A stretch of DNA of 64,000 bases from Pseudoclavibacter helvolus (GTDB lineage Bacteria; Actinomycetota; Actinomycetes; Actinomycetales; Microbacteriaceae). Each line of letters starts with the position of its first letter. Within the stretch, counting starts at the first letter, position 1. A program made the translations under genes and the position numbers. The notes below the pieces were generated by a model. The model searched no databases, was not told where the DNA came from, and saw only the letters and a list, made by a program, of their open reading frames with translations. This document shows positions 6,744-14,881 of the stretch, one piece after another. The stretch is taken from assembly GCF_014191305.1 (NCBI RefSeq), contig NZ_JACHWJ010000002.1, forward strand, positions 434,001 to 498,000. The letters run 5' to 3'.

Positions 6744-8282
6744 ATGACGGAAACAACCTCAACTTTCGCCGAACTCGGCGTCCCCAAGTCGCTCGTGAGC
6801 GTGCTCGATGCAGCAGGCAAGCACGAAGCATTCCCCATCCAGCAGTCGACGCTCCCCAGCACCCTCGCTGGGCGCGACGTGCTCGGCCGCGGCAAGACCG
6901 GCTCGGGCAAGACCCTCGCCTTCGCCATCCCGCTCGTCGCACGCCTTGCTGGCGCGGTTTCCGGTGGCAAGCGCCGCCCGGGCCGCCCGCTCGGCCTCGT
7001 GCTGCTCCCGACGCGCGAACTCGCGACTCAGGTCGCCGCGGTCATCGAGCCCCTCGCCAAGGCTGCCGGCCTCACCGTGACGACCGTCTTCGGCGGCGTC
7101 TCACAGCGCCCGCAGGAGACCGCGTTCCGCAACGGCGTCGACATCGTCGTGGCCTGCCCTGGCCGCCTCGACGACCTCATGAAGCAGCGCATCGTGAACC
7201 TCGACGCCATCGAGGTCACCGTCCTCGACGAGGCCGACCACATGGCCGACCTCGGCTTCCTGCCCGTCGTCACGCGCATCATGAACGCCACCCCGCAGAG
7301 CGGGCAGCGCCTCCTCTTCTCCGCCACGCTCGACAACGGCGTGGACAAGCTCGTCAAGAAGTTCCTCAACGACCCGATCCTGCACTCGGTCGACGAGTCC
7401 AACTCGCACGTCGCCGCCATGACGCACCACGTCTACGAGGCGGAGACGCCTGAGGCGAAGACCGCGCTTGTGCACGCTCTCGCGAGCGGCAAGGGTCGTC
7501 GCATCATGTTCATGCGCACCAAGCACCAGGCGAAGAAGCTCGCGAAGCAGCTCACGGCGTCAGGCATCCCGGCAGTCGACCTGCACGGCAACCTCTCGCA
7601 GAATGCCCGCGACCGCAACCTCGCAGCCTTCTCCGGCGGTGAAGTCAACGTGCTCGTCGCGACCGACGTCGCCGCCCGCGGCGTCCACGTCGACGCGATC
7701 GAGCTGGTCGTGCACGTCGACCCGCCCGCCGAGCACAAGGCGTACCTCCACCGCTCCGGCCGCACGGCACGCGCCGGCTCCGAGGGTGACGTCGTCACGC
7801 TCATGCTCCCGAGCCAGCGCAAGGACACGGAGATGCTCCTCCGTCGCGCGAAGATCGGTGTCACGCCGCAGCGCGCGAACGTCAACTCGCCCTTCGTGGC
7901 CGAGCTCGTCGGCGAGGTCGCCCCGACCGTGCGCCCCGTTCCGGGCGGACCGGGATCCGGCAACGTCGAGGTCAATCAGGGCCGTGGCACGTCGCAGGGC
8001 GCCAACGCGCGCCGCAAGCGTGACGCTGCCCCTGCACGTGGCGGTTCTGCGCGTGGTGGCTCCGGCAACGGCGGCGGCGGTGGCCGCGGTCGTGCAGCCT
8101 CGTCTTCCTCGCAGGGCTCGTCTGCGTCGCGTCCAGCGCGCGGACAGGCTGGCGAGGGGGCGGCTCAGGGTCAGCGCCGCGGTGAGGGTCGCCCGCGTCG
8201 TGCAGGCACCTCCTCGCCCGCATCGCCGTCACGCGGCGGCGAGCGCGGCTCGCGTCGCGCCAGCTGGTCGTCCGGCCAGTAG
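6744..8282 (+). CDS. DEAD-box ATP-dependent RNA helicase
   Basis: This 512-residue helicase has the full motif set: Q-motif region 'EAFPIQQSTLPSTLAGRD', motif I 'GKTGSGKT', Ia 'PTRELATQ', motif II DEAD, motif III SAT, and motif VI 'HRSGRTARAGSEG'. A Gly/Arg/Ser-rich tail of about 110 residues is typical of actinobacterial RhlE/CsdA-like enzymes and probably binds RNA. The ATG at 6744 is chosen because helicase homology begins just after it and GAAAGG lies 12 nt upstream; the open frame upstream is leader sequence. The expected role is ATP-driven unwinding in ribosome assembly or mRNA turnover, likely important at low temperature. Confidence 0.92.
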   Translation: MTETTSTFAELGVPKSLVSVLDAAGKHEAFPIQQSTLPSTLAGRDVLGRGKTGSGKTLAFAIPLVARLAGAVSGGKRRPGRPLGLVLLPTRELATQVAAVIEPLAKAAGLTVTTVFGGVSQRPQETAFRNGVDIVVACPGRLDDLMKQRIVNLDAIEVTVLDEADHMADLGFLPVVTRIMNATPQSGQRLLFSATLDNGVDKLVKKFLNDPILHSVDESNSHVAAMTHHVYEAETPEAKTALVHALASGKGRRIMFMRTKHQAKKLAKQLTASGIPAVDLHGNLSQNARDRNLAAFSGGEVNVLVATDVAARGVHVDAIELVVHVDPPAEHKAYLHRSGRTARAGSEGDVVTLMLPSQRKDTEMLLRRAKIGVTPQRANVNSPFVAELVGEVAPTVRPVPGGPGSGNVEVNQGRGTSQGANARRKRDAAPARGGSARGGSGNGGGGGRGRAASSSSQGSSASRPARGQAGEGAAQGQRRGEGRPRRAGTSSPASPSRGGERGSRRASWSSGQ

Positions 8283-8306
8283 TCAGCGGCAGACACGCAG
8301 TATCCC

Positions 8307-8342
8307 CGAACGGGCGGTCCGAGCAATCGGCCCGCCCGTTCG
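8307..8342 (+). terminator. Terminator after the DEAD-box helicase
   Basis: The arms CGAACGGGCGG and CCGCCCGTTCG are separated by a segment that can itself form CCGA/TCGG, giving a nested hairpin 24 bp after the helicase stop. Confidence 0.75.
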
Positions 8343-8450
8343 GCGTCTGCGCTGCGCCTGCTCCCGCTGTCGCTGTCGCTTGGTGCGCAACAGTGAGCCA
8401 AAACCACCCTGGCGAGAAAATCAGCGTGTATCTGGCTGACTTCTCAGTAA

Positions 8451-8492
8451 GGCGCTAGGCGCTAGGCACTAGGCGTCGGGCGCTAGGCGCTA
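8451..8492. repeat. Heptanucleotide tandem array (GGCGCTA)6
   Basis: Six consecutive 7-bp units cover 8451-8492: GGCGCTA, GGCGCTA, GGCACTA, GGCGTCG, GGCGCTA, GGCGCTA. Four are perfect. The final unit supplies the TAG stop codon of the minus-strand GntR gene (8490-8492), so on that strand the array reads as repeated TAGCGCC. Confidence 0.9.
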
Positions 8493-9173
8493 GTTCGCTG
8501 GGTGCGGCAGGTTGGGCGACAGCAAGTGCGCCGTGAGGGCATCGAGGTGGGCGCGGACGGCGGCTGGGCCCTCGCGCTCGAGCAGACGCAGGTAGTCCTC
8601 GTGATCATCGGCGAGGCCCGCAGCGCCGTAATGCTCGTGCGCCCCCGCGAGCAGCAGGCGCACTTCGCTTTCCAGTGAGCGGGCGGCCTCGCTGATCCTC
8701 GGGCTCGCGGCCGCATCGATGATTGCCTGGTGCACCGACGCATGGGCGGTCTCGAGCAGACGCCAGGACTCCTGGTCTCGTGCTTCGAGCGCTCGGAGCC
8801 GTTCGATCTCTGCGAGCACGGGCGCCCGCACCTTTTCCGGCCATCCCTGCGGGTGTCTCGTGTTCAGGATGCGCACGGCCTCGGACTCGAGGGCGCACCT
8901 GAGATCCTGCATGGCGCGGATCTCGGCGTCGTCGAGCTTCGTGACCTCGACCCCCTTGTACGGCGCAGAGTGGACAAGGCGTTCCGCGGCGAGCGCGGCC
9001 AGTGCAGTGCGCACCGTGTGCCGTGAGAGTCCAAACTCGGCGGCGAGATGCTCTTCGCGGAGGGACTGGCCGCGGGCGTAGCGCCCCTCGAGAATTCGTT
9101 CGCGGAGGGTTGTGGCCAGGTTCGCGGCTGCGGTCGGCCGTGGTGGTGAGCCCGGCGTCTCTGCGGCGGTCAT
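8490..9173 (-). CDS. GntR-family regulator, FadR/FCD subfamily
   Basis: The 227-residue protein has an N-terminal winged helix ('EEHLAAEFGLSRHTVRTALA', about residues 40-60) and an all-helical FCD effector domain (about 80-220) with candidate metal-binding histidines in 'TAHASVHQAI' and 'AHEHYG'. Its start overlaps the stop of the upstream EamA transporter gene by 4 nt (ATGA), so the two form an operon. A perfect FadR-class palindrome at the operon promoter (10203-10219) suggests that it autoregulates and that its effector is linked to the exported or imported metabolite. Confidence 0.85.
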   Translation of the reverse strand: MTAAETPGSPPRPTAAANLATTLRERILEGRYARGQSLREEHLAAEFGLSRHTVRTALAALAAERLVHSAPYKGVEVTKLDDAEIRAMQDLRCALESEAVRILNTRHPQGWPEKVRAPVLAEIERLRALEARDQESWRLLETAHASVHQAIIDAAASPRISEAARSLESEVRLLLAGAHEHYGAAGLADDHEDYLRLLEREGPAAVRAHLDALTAHLLSPNLPHPAN

Positions 9174-10195
9174 CGCTGCCCCCGATCCGTCGAGTCAGGA
9201 CTGGCGCTGGCGCTCGCGCTTGCACTGACACTCGCGCTGCCACCGGCACTGGCCGGAGCCGCTGCCTTGGTGCCGCGACGCGTGAGGGCGCCGGTTGAGC
9301 CGAGCACCAGCACGACGATGCCTGCCGCGAGTACGGCGAGTCCCAGGGCCTCGAGCGTCGCTAGCTGCTCGCGCAGCACGAGGAGGCCCAGGATGCTCGC
9401 GGTCAGCGGTTCGGCGAGCGTGAGCGTCGAGACGGTCGCGGCCTGCAGCTTCGCGAGCCCCGCCCCGAAGCAGAGGTAGGCGATGGTAGTCGTGACGATA
9501 CCGAGCCACGCGGCGGTCGCGAGCCCGGTCGGGGTGAGCATCCACTCTGCGCCGCTCAGGAGGAGTAGGGGGATGCTCACGAGGCCTGCGACTCCGAAGA
9601 CCACGCCCATGGTTCCGTCGGCGCTCCAGCCTCGGTTCATGAGGGCCTTGGCTGAGAGCGTGTAAATGCTGTAGCTCGCGCCCGCGCCGATTGAGGCCGC
9701 GATGCCGCCGAGGTTTGCGCCGCCCGCATCCCCCGCTCCGGCAGCTGCGATGAGCGTCACGCCGAGGATGGCGATCGCGGTTGCGACTCCCCAGCTCAGG
9801 CCGGGGAAGCGGCGCGCAAGCGCCCACTGAAGCAGGCCGGTGAGAACCGGTGCCGAACCGAGCGCAAGCACAGTGCCGACGGCGACTCCGCTGCCGGCCG
9901 TGCCCGCGAAGAAGAGCGGCTGGTAGAGGAGCACTCCGAGCGCACCCACGAGGACGAGGACGAGGTGGGTGCGGGTGGGGCGGCGGAGCGCGGTCGCCTG
10001 CAACCTGATCCCGGCATCTTCACGAGAGCGGCGGCGTTGGGCGGCAATCAGAGCCCAAAGGCCAAGCAATGTCCCGCCGAATGCGAGTCGAGCGGAGCCC
10101 AGCGAGAGGGCGCTCACCTCTGGGGCGCCTAGCGCCTGCGCGGTGCCGGTTGTGCCGAAGCAGACCGCGGCGAAGAGGACGAGGAGGAGGGCCAT
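9170..10195 (-). CDS. EamA/DMT-family transporter
   Basis: This 341-residue inner-membrane protein has about ten hydrophobic segments in two EamA repeats. The first starts at 'LLLVLFAAVCFGTTGTAQAL' and the second carries 'SYSIYTLSAKALM' and the signature 'LAEPLTASILGLLVLREQL'. Family members export amino acids, purines or other metabolites. The C-terminus ends in a Ser/Ala-rich tail. The start chosen is ATG 10195 (GTG 10198 is also possible): a TAACAAT -10 lies 8-14 nt upstream, no ribosome-binding site is visible, and the transcript is probably leaderless. The open frame to 10216 would place coding sequence inside the operator. Confidence 0.82.
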   Translation of the reverse strand: MALLLVLFAAVCFGTTGTAQALGAPEVSALSLGSARLAFGGTLLGLWALIAAQRRRSREDAGIRLQATALRRPTRTHLVLVLVGALGVLLYQPLFFAGTAGSGVAVGTVLALGSAPVLTGLLQWALARRFPGLSWGVATAIAILGVTLIAAAGAGDAGGANLGGIAASIGAGASYSIYTLSAKALMNRGWSADGTMGVVFGVAGLVSIPLLLLSGAEWMLTPTGLATAAWLGIVTTTIAYLCFGAGLAKLQAATVSTLTLAEPLTASILGLLVLREQLATLEALGLAVLAAGIVVLVLGSTGALTRRGTKAAAPASAGGSASVSASASASASPDSTDRGQR

Positions 10196-10202
10196 CACGG
10201 CT

Positions 10203-10219
10203 AGATTGTTACACAATCT
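10203..10219. promoter_or_regulatory. FadR-type operator overlapping the -10 of the EamA-gntR operon
   Basis: AGATTGTTACACAATCT is a perfect inverted repeat (6-bp arms, 5-nt centre), and its core TTGTTACACAA fits the FadR-subfamily consensus TNGTNNNACNA exactly. It covers the likely -10 (TAACAAT on the minus strand) of a leaderless transcript, an ideal repression site for the co-transcribed FCD regulator. Confidence 0.75.
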
Positions 10220-10242
10220 GCGAGCTTGCGCTGAGCAAGACC

Positions 10243-10289
10243 CAACGAGCGCTGGGCTCGGCCGAAGTGGCCAAGCCCAGCGCTCGTTG
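10243..10289 (-). terminator. Terminator after the IolT-like transporter
   Basis: A perfect 16-bp pairing (CAACGAGCGCTGGGCT with its complement) has an additional inner GGCC/GGCC stem. It sits 18 bp after the transporter stop and 24 bp before the FadR-type operator of the next operon. Confidence 0.85.
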
Positions 10290-10306
10290 TTGGAAGGTCC
10301 GAACTC

Positions 10307-11755
10307 CTACTTCGCAGTCGGGAGGAAGATCGCTCCGGTCGTGACGTCCTCATCCAGCGACTCGAGCGTGCGGCCGCGAGTCTCGGGGATCTGCGTCGCC
10401 ACGAAGATGAGTGCGATCACGTTCAGCGCGCCGAACAGGAAGAAGGTTCCAGTGATGCCCATCCCGTCGACGAGCGAGGGGAAGTACAACGACAGGAAGC
10501 CGTTCGCGACCCAGAGGAAGAAGATCGAGACGCCCATGCCAATGCCGCGCATGTGCAGCGGGAACACTTCGGACAGGTAGACCCAGACGGCCACGTTCAG
10601 GAACGTCTGCATCGACCCGACGAACGCGACGACGAGGAACAGGATGACCCAAGGGCGCAGCGGGTTGCCGACCTCGAGCAGCATCGAGGACAGGCCGATG
10701 AGCAGGTGGCAGATCGTTGTCAGTGTGAAGCCGATGATGAACGTCTTGCGGCGGTCGAACTTGTCCATGTAGGAGAGTGCGATGAACGCACCGACCACGG
10801 CGATGATGCCGGGGGCGATGTTGGCGATGAGCGCGGCGCTCGAGTCGAAGCCAGACTCGATGAGCACGATCTGGCCGTAGTACATGATCGAGTTGATGCC
10901 CGTGAGCTGCTGGGCGACACCGAGTCCGATGCCGACGAGGAGGATGCGGAGGAGCCACTTGTTCTTGAGGATGGCTGCGAAGCCGACCTGCTTCTCGTTC
11001 CCCTCCTCGATCGCGACCTTCTCGACCTGGGCGAGCTCTGCTTCTGCGCGCTCGGGGGATCGGACCGTCTTGAGGACCTCGAGCGCCTCGGCGTCGCGGC
11101 CCTTCTCGACGAGCCAGCGGGGCGACTCTGGCATGCGCAGCATGCCGAAGAACAGGCAGATGGCCGGGATGGCGCAGACGGCGAACATGATGCGCCAGAC
11201 GCCGTCGAGGTGGCCGAGTGTGTTGCCGAGGATGGCGTTGATGATGAAGGCCGAGAGCTGGCCGATGACGATGGCGGCTTCGTTGCGGCCCGAGATGGAC
11301 CCGCGGATCTCGTAAGGCGCCAGCTCGGCCAAGAAGACCGGGACGACGGTTGACGCGCCGCCGACGGCGAGACCCAGGAGGATGCGGCCGACGACCAGAA
11401 CTTCGAAGTTCGGCGTGAAGACGACGACGAGCGTGCCGAGGAAGAACAGCACGGCGAGCATGATGATCGTCTTGCGGCGGCCCCAGCTGTCGGAGAGGCG
11501 GCCGCAGAAGATGGCGCCGATGGCCGCTGCGAAGACGAGGGAGCTCGTGACGACACCCTCGGTGAAGGGTGTGAGTCCGAGCTCTTCGGTCATCGGGTTC
11601 AGGGCCCCGTTGATGACACCGGTGTCATAGCCGAAGAGGAGACCGCCGAAGCACGCGACGATTGAGATCAGCCCGAGCCGCGAGCGGTGCGGTCCGGCTG
11701 TGAGGGGCGGAAGTGATTTCTCGGCGGTGTTGCCCGCCGGATGCGATGAGGCCAT
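10307..11755 (-). CDS. iolT: MFS sugar porter, probable myo-inositol transporter
   Basis: The 482-residue protein has 12 predicted membrane helices with the sugar-porter signatures: 'FGGLLFGYDTGVINGAL' in TM1, 'GRLSDSWGRRKTII' in loop 2-3, 'PESPRWLVEKGRDAEAL' after TM6 and 'PETRGRTLESLDE' after TM12. The GYDTGVINGA form of TM1 is common in IolT-type inositol/proton symporters. An IolR-type operator lies about 100 bp upstream, and the gene stands next to the iol operon in the same orientation. Uptake of myo-inositol is inferred from family plus context; other hexitols are possible. Confidence 0.8.
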   Translation of the reverse strand: MASSHPAGNTAEKSLPPLTAGPHRSRLGLISIVACFGGLLFGYDTGVINGALNPMTEELGLTPFTEGVVTSSLVFAAAIGAIFCGRLSDSWGRRKTIIMLAVLFFLGTLVVVFTPNFEVLVVGRILLGLAVGGASTVVPVFLAELAPYEIRGSISGRNEAAIVIGQLSAFIINAILGNTLGHLDGVWRIMFAVCAIPAICLFFGMLRMPESPRWLVEKGRDAEALEVLKTVRSPERAEAELAQVEKVAIEEGNEKQVGFAAILKNKWLLRILLVGIGLGVAQQLTGINSIMYYGQIVLIESGFDSSAALIANIAPGIIAVVGAFIALSYMDKFDRRKTFIIGFTLTTICHLLIGLSSMLLEVGNPLRPWVILFLVVAFVGSMQTFLNVAVWVYLSEVFPLHMRGIGMGVSIFFLWVANGFLSLYFPSLVDGMGITGTFFLFGALNVIALIFVATQIPETRGRTLESLDEDVTTGAIFLPTAK

Positions 11756-11847
11756 TTTGGACGTCCTTGTCGTGGATGCTGCGAGGTTGTGCGAGGTGCT
11801 GCCAGACGCGTCTTCTGCGAACGCGTGTCATGATGGTAACCGAAGAA

Positions 11848-11873
11848 TGACAGGATGTTAATATGTCCTGACA
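11848..11873. promoter_or_regulatory. IolR-type operator of iolT, extended palindrome
   Basis: TGTCCTGACA at 11864-11873 fits KGWCHTRACA exactly. An opposing half TGACAGGATGT at 11848-11858 matches the complement at 8 of 11 positions, giving a 26-bp imperfect palindrome. It is 93 bp upstream of the iolT start. Only here does a clear second arm accompany the box. Confidence 0.75.
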
Positions 11874-11885
11874 ATTTCTTCGAAG

Positions 11886-11928
11886 CCGAGTGTGGCCCCG
11901 CAGCTCAGAGCTGCGGGGCCACACTCGG
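11886..11928 (-). terminator. Terminator of the iol operon (after iolH)
   Basis: Arms of about 20 bp (CCGAGTGTGGCCCCGCAGCT and its complement) close on a minimal loop, directly after the iolH stop and before the iolT operator. This separates iolT transcription from the iolC-to-iolH operon. Confidence 0.85.
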
Positions 11929-11929
11929 G

Positions 11930-12802
11930 TCAGGAGGAGGCGACAAGCTCCCTGATCTTCTCGAGCTGAAACTTCGAGACCTCGTCGGCCCGCTCGTCTT
12001 CCGCGAAGACGTTCGAGACGATGAGCGCGTCCGGGCGGTCGAGGTAGCCGATCTCCTTGAGCGTCGTGAAGAGCTCCGTGAAGTCGACGTCGCCGTCCCC
12101 GATGCGGAGGTGCTGGTGGATGCGGGCCTCGTTCCCTGGAGGGTTCGAGATGTAGCGCAGCCCGTGCGAACGGTGGTGGTCGAACGTGTCGGCCGTGTAA
12201 ACCGCGCCGAGGCGCTCGCCAAGCTCGGGCAAGAGGGTGGTCGCCCGGTCGCCGTAGTGGAACGTGTGCGAGGCGACGTACACGAAGCCGACGTTCTTGC
12301 TGTTGAGGCCGCGGATGACGCGCCATCCCTCGAGGCCGTCCTCGACGAAGTCGTTGGGGTGCGGGTCGATGTTCAGCTGGATGCCCTCGCGCTCGAGGAT
12401 CGGCAGGAGCGTCTCCATGGAACGGTGGAAAGCATCCTCCGACTCGTTGAACTGCGAGGGTTCGCCGCTGAACTCGGTGTTGATGACCGGGATCTCAAGC
12501 AGGGAGGCGAGCTCGATGACCCGTGTGAAGTTGCGCACGGCCGCGAGGCGGCCCGCCTCTTCTGGGCCCGAGATGCGCTGGACCGGCAGGATGGCGGGGA
12601 TCGTGACCCCAGCATCCGCTGCGCGCTTCTTGAACTTCAGTGCGTAGGCGTCATCCGCCGACGGGTGGCGGAAGAACCACGAGAAGTCGGGGTGCGGAGT
12701 GATCTGCAGGTATTCGTAGCCCAGGCGGGCTGCGATATCCGGGAAGTCGAGGAAGCCGGCGTCGTGGTGGAACGGCGTCGGGTCCAGCGCGATGCGAACC
12801 AT
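11930..12802 (-). CDS. iolH: Sugar phosphate isomerase/epimerase, IolH-type
   Basis: The protein is a 290-residue TIM barrel. It starts 'MVRIALDPTPFHHDAG' and contains 'LGYEYLQITPHPDFSWFF', 'EREGIQLNIDPHPNDFVE' (probable metal ligands) and 'GDGDVDFTELFTTLKEIGY'. Length and N-terminus resemble IolH of Bacillus and Corynebacterium iol operons, and it occupies the iolH position as last gene of the operon. The biochemical step is not settled in the family. GGAAAG lies 7 nt before the ATG. iolG ends 12 bp upstream, so the genes are co-transcribed. Confidence 0.75.
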   Translation of the reverse strand: MVRIALDPTPFHHDAGFLDFPDIAARLGYEYLQITPHPDFSWFFRHPSADDAYALKFKKRAADAGVTIPAILPVQRISGPEEAGRLAAVRNFTRVIELASLLEIPVINTEFSGEPSQFNESEDAFHRSMETLLPILEREGIQLNIDPHPNDFVEDGLEGWRVIRGLNSKNVGFVYVASHTFHYGDRATTLLPELGERLGAVYTADTFDHHRSHGLRYISNPPGNEARIHQHLRIGDGDVDFTELFTTLKEIGYLDRPDALIVSNVFAEDERADEVSKFQLEKIRELVASS

Positions 12803-12814
12803 TGGAGTCTTTCC

Positions 12815-13837
12815 TTATGCCTTGTCGTAGAACGCGGGGCGCTCGACCTGCTGCACCTCGACGATGCCGCCGTCGAACGCCTTGACGCCGGCCTCGCAGG
12901 CGAGGGCCACGCGGTAGCCGTGGAAGGCGTCCGGGCCGTCGATCGTGCCGCGGGCAACCGCGTCCACCCAGCGCTGGATCTGAACGTCGTAGGCCGCCGC
13001 GAAGCGGGTCACGAACGACCGGTGCTCTTCCTTCGCGAACGCGCCGTCCGACCAGGTCTGCAGGCCGTTGGCCTGGCCGATGCGGGCGAGCCCGTTCGAG
13101 AACACGGCCTCGGTGGCGACCTGGTAGCCGAACTTGATGCTGACGTTCATCTCGACGTCGACGAGGATGCCGTTCTCGAGCTCGAGGAGCACGAGGATCG
13201 GCTCGCGGAGGCGCTCCGGAGAGTTCGGGTTGCGACGCATGTACTTGATCTCGATGCTGCGGATCTCGCTGCCGGCAAGCCACGGGATGACGTCGAGCTC
13301 GTGCACGACCGAGTCGTTAATGAGCATGTCCTGCGTGTACGTCTCCGGCACGTCGGGGTTGCGGTGCACGGCGCGCAGCGCGAGCAGCTCCCCGGCCTCG
13401 CCGGACGCGATGATCTCGCGCAGACGGGCGTACTCGGCGTCGAAGCGACGCATGAAGCCCAGCTGGATGAGGGGACGGTCAGACGCGGCCATCTCGGCCT
13501 CGACGACCCGCAGCGACGACGCGGAGTCGGCCGTCAGCGGCTTCTCGCACAGGATGGGCAGCTTCGCCGCGAGTGCAGGGAGCAGCACTGGCTCGTGGAA
13601 CTTGCCAGGGGTCGCGATGACAACCGCGTCGACGGCGTTCGCCGCGATGGCGTCCTCGATGCTCGTGAACCACTGCGCGCCAGGGGCGTTCTGCAGGGCC
13701 GCGGTGCCGCGCCCCTCGTCTGGCTCGATGACGGCCGAGACGACAGCGCCGCTGATGCGCTTCGTGATGCGGGCGATGTGGTCGGCGCCCATGAGGCCGG
13801 CGCCGACGACGCCGACGCGGAGGTCAGTTGAAGTCAT
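12815..13837 (-). CDS. iolG: Inositol 2-dehydrogenase IolG
   Basis: This 340-residue Gfo/Idh/MocA enzyme has the NAD-binding motif 'VGVVGAGLMGADHI' (8-21), catalytic Lys in 'LPILCEKPLTADS', and 'QLGFMRRFDAEYARL', a form typical of myo-inositol dehydrogenases. 'INDSVVHELDVIPWLAG' supplies the conserved Asp/His (HExD) of the active site. It oxidises myo-inositol to 2-keto-myo-inositol, the first catabolic step. AGGAACC lies about 7 nt upstream of the ATG. Flanked by iolE and iolH in the order known from the C. glutamicum iol cluster. Confidence 0.9.
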   Translation of the reverse strand: MTSTDLRVGVVGAGLMGADHIARITKRISGAVVSAVIEPDEGRGTAALQNAPGAQWFTSIEDAIAANAVDAVVIATPGKFHEPVLLPALAAKLPILCEKPLTADSASSLRVVEAEMAASDRPLIQLGFMRRFDAEYARLREIIASGEAGELLALRAVHRNPDVPETYTQDMLINDSVVHELDVIPWLAGSEIRSIEIKYMRRNPNSPERLREPILVLLELENGILVDVEMNVSIKFGYQVATEAVFSNGLARIGQANGLQTWSDGAFAKEEHRSFVTRFAAAYDVQIQRWVDAVARGTIDGPDAFHGYRVALACEAGVKAFDGGIVEVQQVERPAFYDKA

Positions 13838-13864
13838 GTCGATGGTTCCTGTTCTTCTCGGGCG

Positions 13865-14776
13865 TTACTTGGCGCGGGCGGCTGGTGTGGAGCCGCAGAT
13901 GTGCTTGAGGGTGCGCTCGGCGATCGGGTACGGGCGGTCGGCGGAGCAGCCGAACATGTCCTGCTCGACGATGCCGAAGATGTTCGGGTCGATCTCGGCG
14001 GCGCGGGCCACGATGGGGCCGAGCTCCGGGATGCCGTTCGGCGGCTCGACCATGATCATGTCGGCGGCGGCTTCGGCCCACGGAACGTCGTTCTTGAGGA
14101 CGTCGAACAGGCGGTCAGGATCGACCTGCTTGAGGTGCAGGTAGCCGATGCGCTCGGGGTAGGCGTTCATGAGGCGCAGGCTGTCGCCGCCGTAGTAGGA
14201 GAAATGACCCGTGTCGAGGCAGAGATTCGTGTACTGAGCGTCGGTCTCGTTGAGGAGACGCTCGACCTCGCGGTACGTGCCGACGTGGCTGTCGGCGTGC
14301 GAATGGAACTGCTGCTTGACGCCGTACTCCTCGAGGAGCGCCTTGCCGAGCCGGTCGTGGCCAGCGGCGAGGCGCGTCCACTGCTCGGCGTCGAGCGTTC
14401 GTGGTTCCTTGGCCTGACCCGTGATGTCGTCGCGCCACATGTCGGGGATCGTCACGAGGTGCTCGGCGCCGAGCTTCGAGGCGAGGCCCGCGACGGCGAT
14501 GGCCTGGTCCCAGGCGCGCTGCCACTGGCTCTCGTCCTCATTGTGGAAGCCCGTGAACACCGTGCCGGCGGAGAGCTTGAGGCCACGCGACTCGAGCTCG
14601 TCAGAGAGCTGGTTGGGGTCGGTGGGGAGGTAGCCGTACGGGCCGAGCTCGATCCACGTGTAGCCGGCCTTCACAACCTCGTCGAGGAAGGTCTGCCAGG
14701 GGATCTGGCCGGGGTGGTCGGGGAGCCAGATGCCCCAGGAGTCAGGGGCGGTTCCGATTCGGATGCTCTGCGACAT
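13865..14776 (-). CDS. iolE: Inosose dehydratase IolE-type TIM-barrel protein
   Basis: The 303-residue protein begins 'IRIGTAPDSWGIWLPDHPG', an IolE-like N-terminus, followed by 'GYTWIELGPYGYLPTDP', 'QQFHSHADSHVGTY' and 'NLCLDTGHFSYYGGD', which carry the Glu/His/Asp metal ligands of the AP-endonuclease-2 fold. IolE removes water from 2-keto-myo-inositol to give the trihydroxycyclohexane dione that IolD hydrolyses. Its position between iolD and iolG supports the call. Sugar isomerase activity on a related cyclitol cannot be excluded from sequence alone. Confidence 0.8.
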   Translation of the reverse strand: MSQSIRIGTAPDSWGIWLPDHPGQIPWQTFLDEVVKAGYTWIELGPYGYLPTDPNQLSDELESRGLKLSAGTVFTGFHNEDESQWQRAWDQAIAVAGLASKLGAEHLVTIPDMWRDDITGQAKEPRTLDAEQWTRLAAGHDRLGKALLEEYGVKQQFHSHADSHVGTYREVERLLNETDAQYTNLCLDTGHFSYYGGDSLRLMNAYPERIGYLHLKQVDPDRLFDVLKNDVPWAEAAADMIMVEPPNGIPELGPIVARAAEIDPNIFGIVEQDMFGCSADRPYPIAERTLKHICGSTPAARAK

Positions 14777-14843
14777 CGTCGTCTGCTTTCTGTTGGTGTT
14801 CGTAGTGAAGTTCGTGTGCGTGTTCGTGCGTGTCCTGCGGTGA

Positions 14844-14875
14844 GGGGCCGGCGGCGGGAGATCCGATCCGGCCCC
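14844..14875 (-). other. Intra-operon hairpin between iolD and iolE
   Basis: GGGGCCGG and CCGGCCCC, 16 nt apart, form an 8-bp GC stem just after the iolD stop, inside the 105-nt iolD-iolE spacer. There is no T-run. It could stabilise the upstream mRNA, attenuate transcription, or have no role. Confidence 0.5.
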
Positions 14876-14881
14876 GACCGG

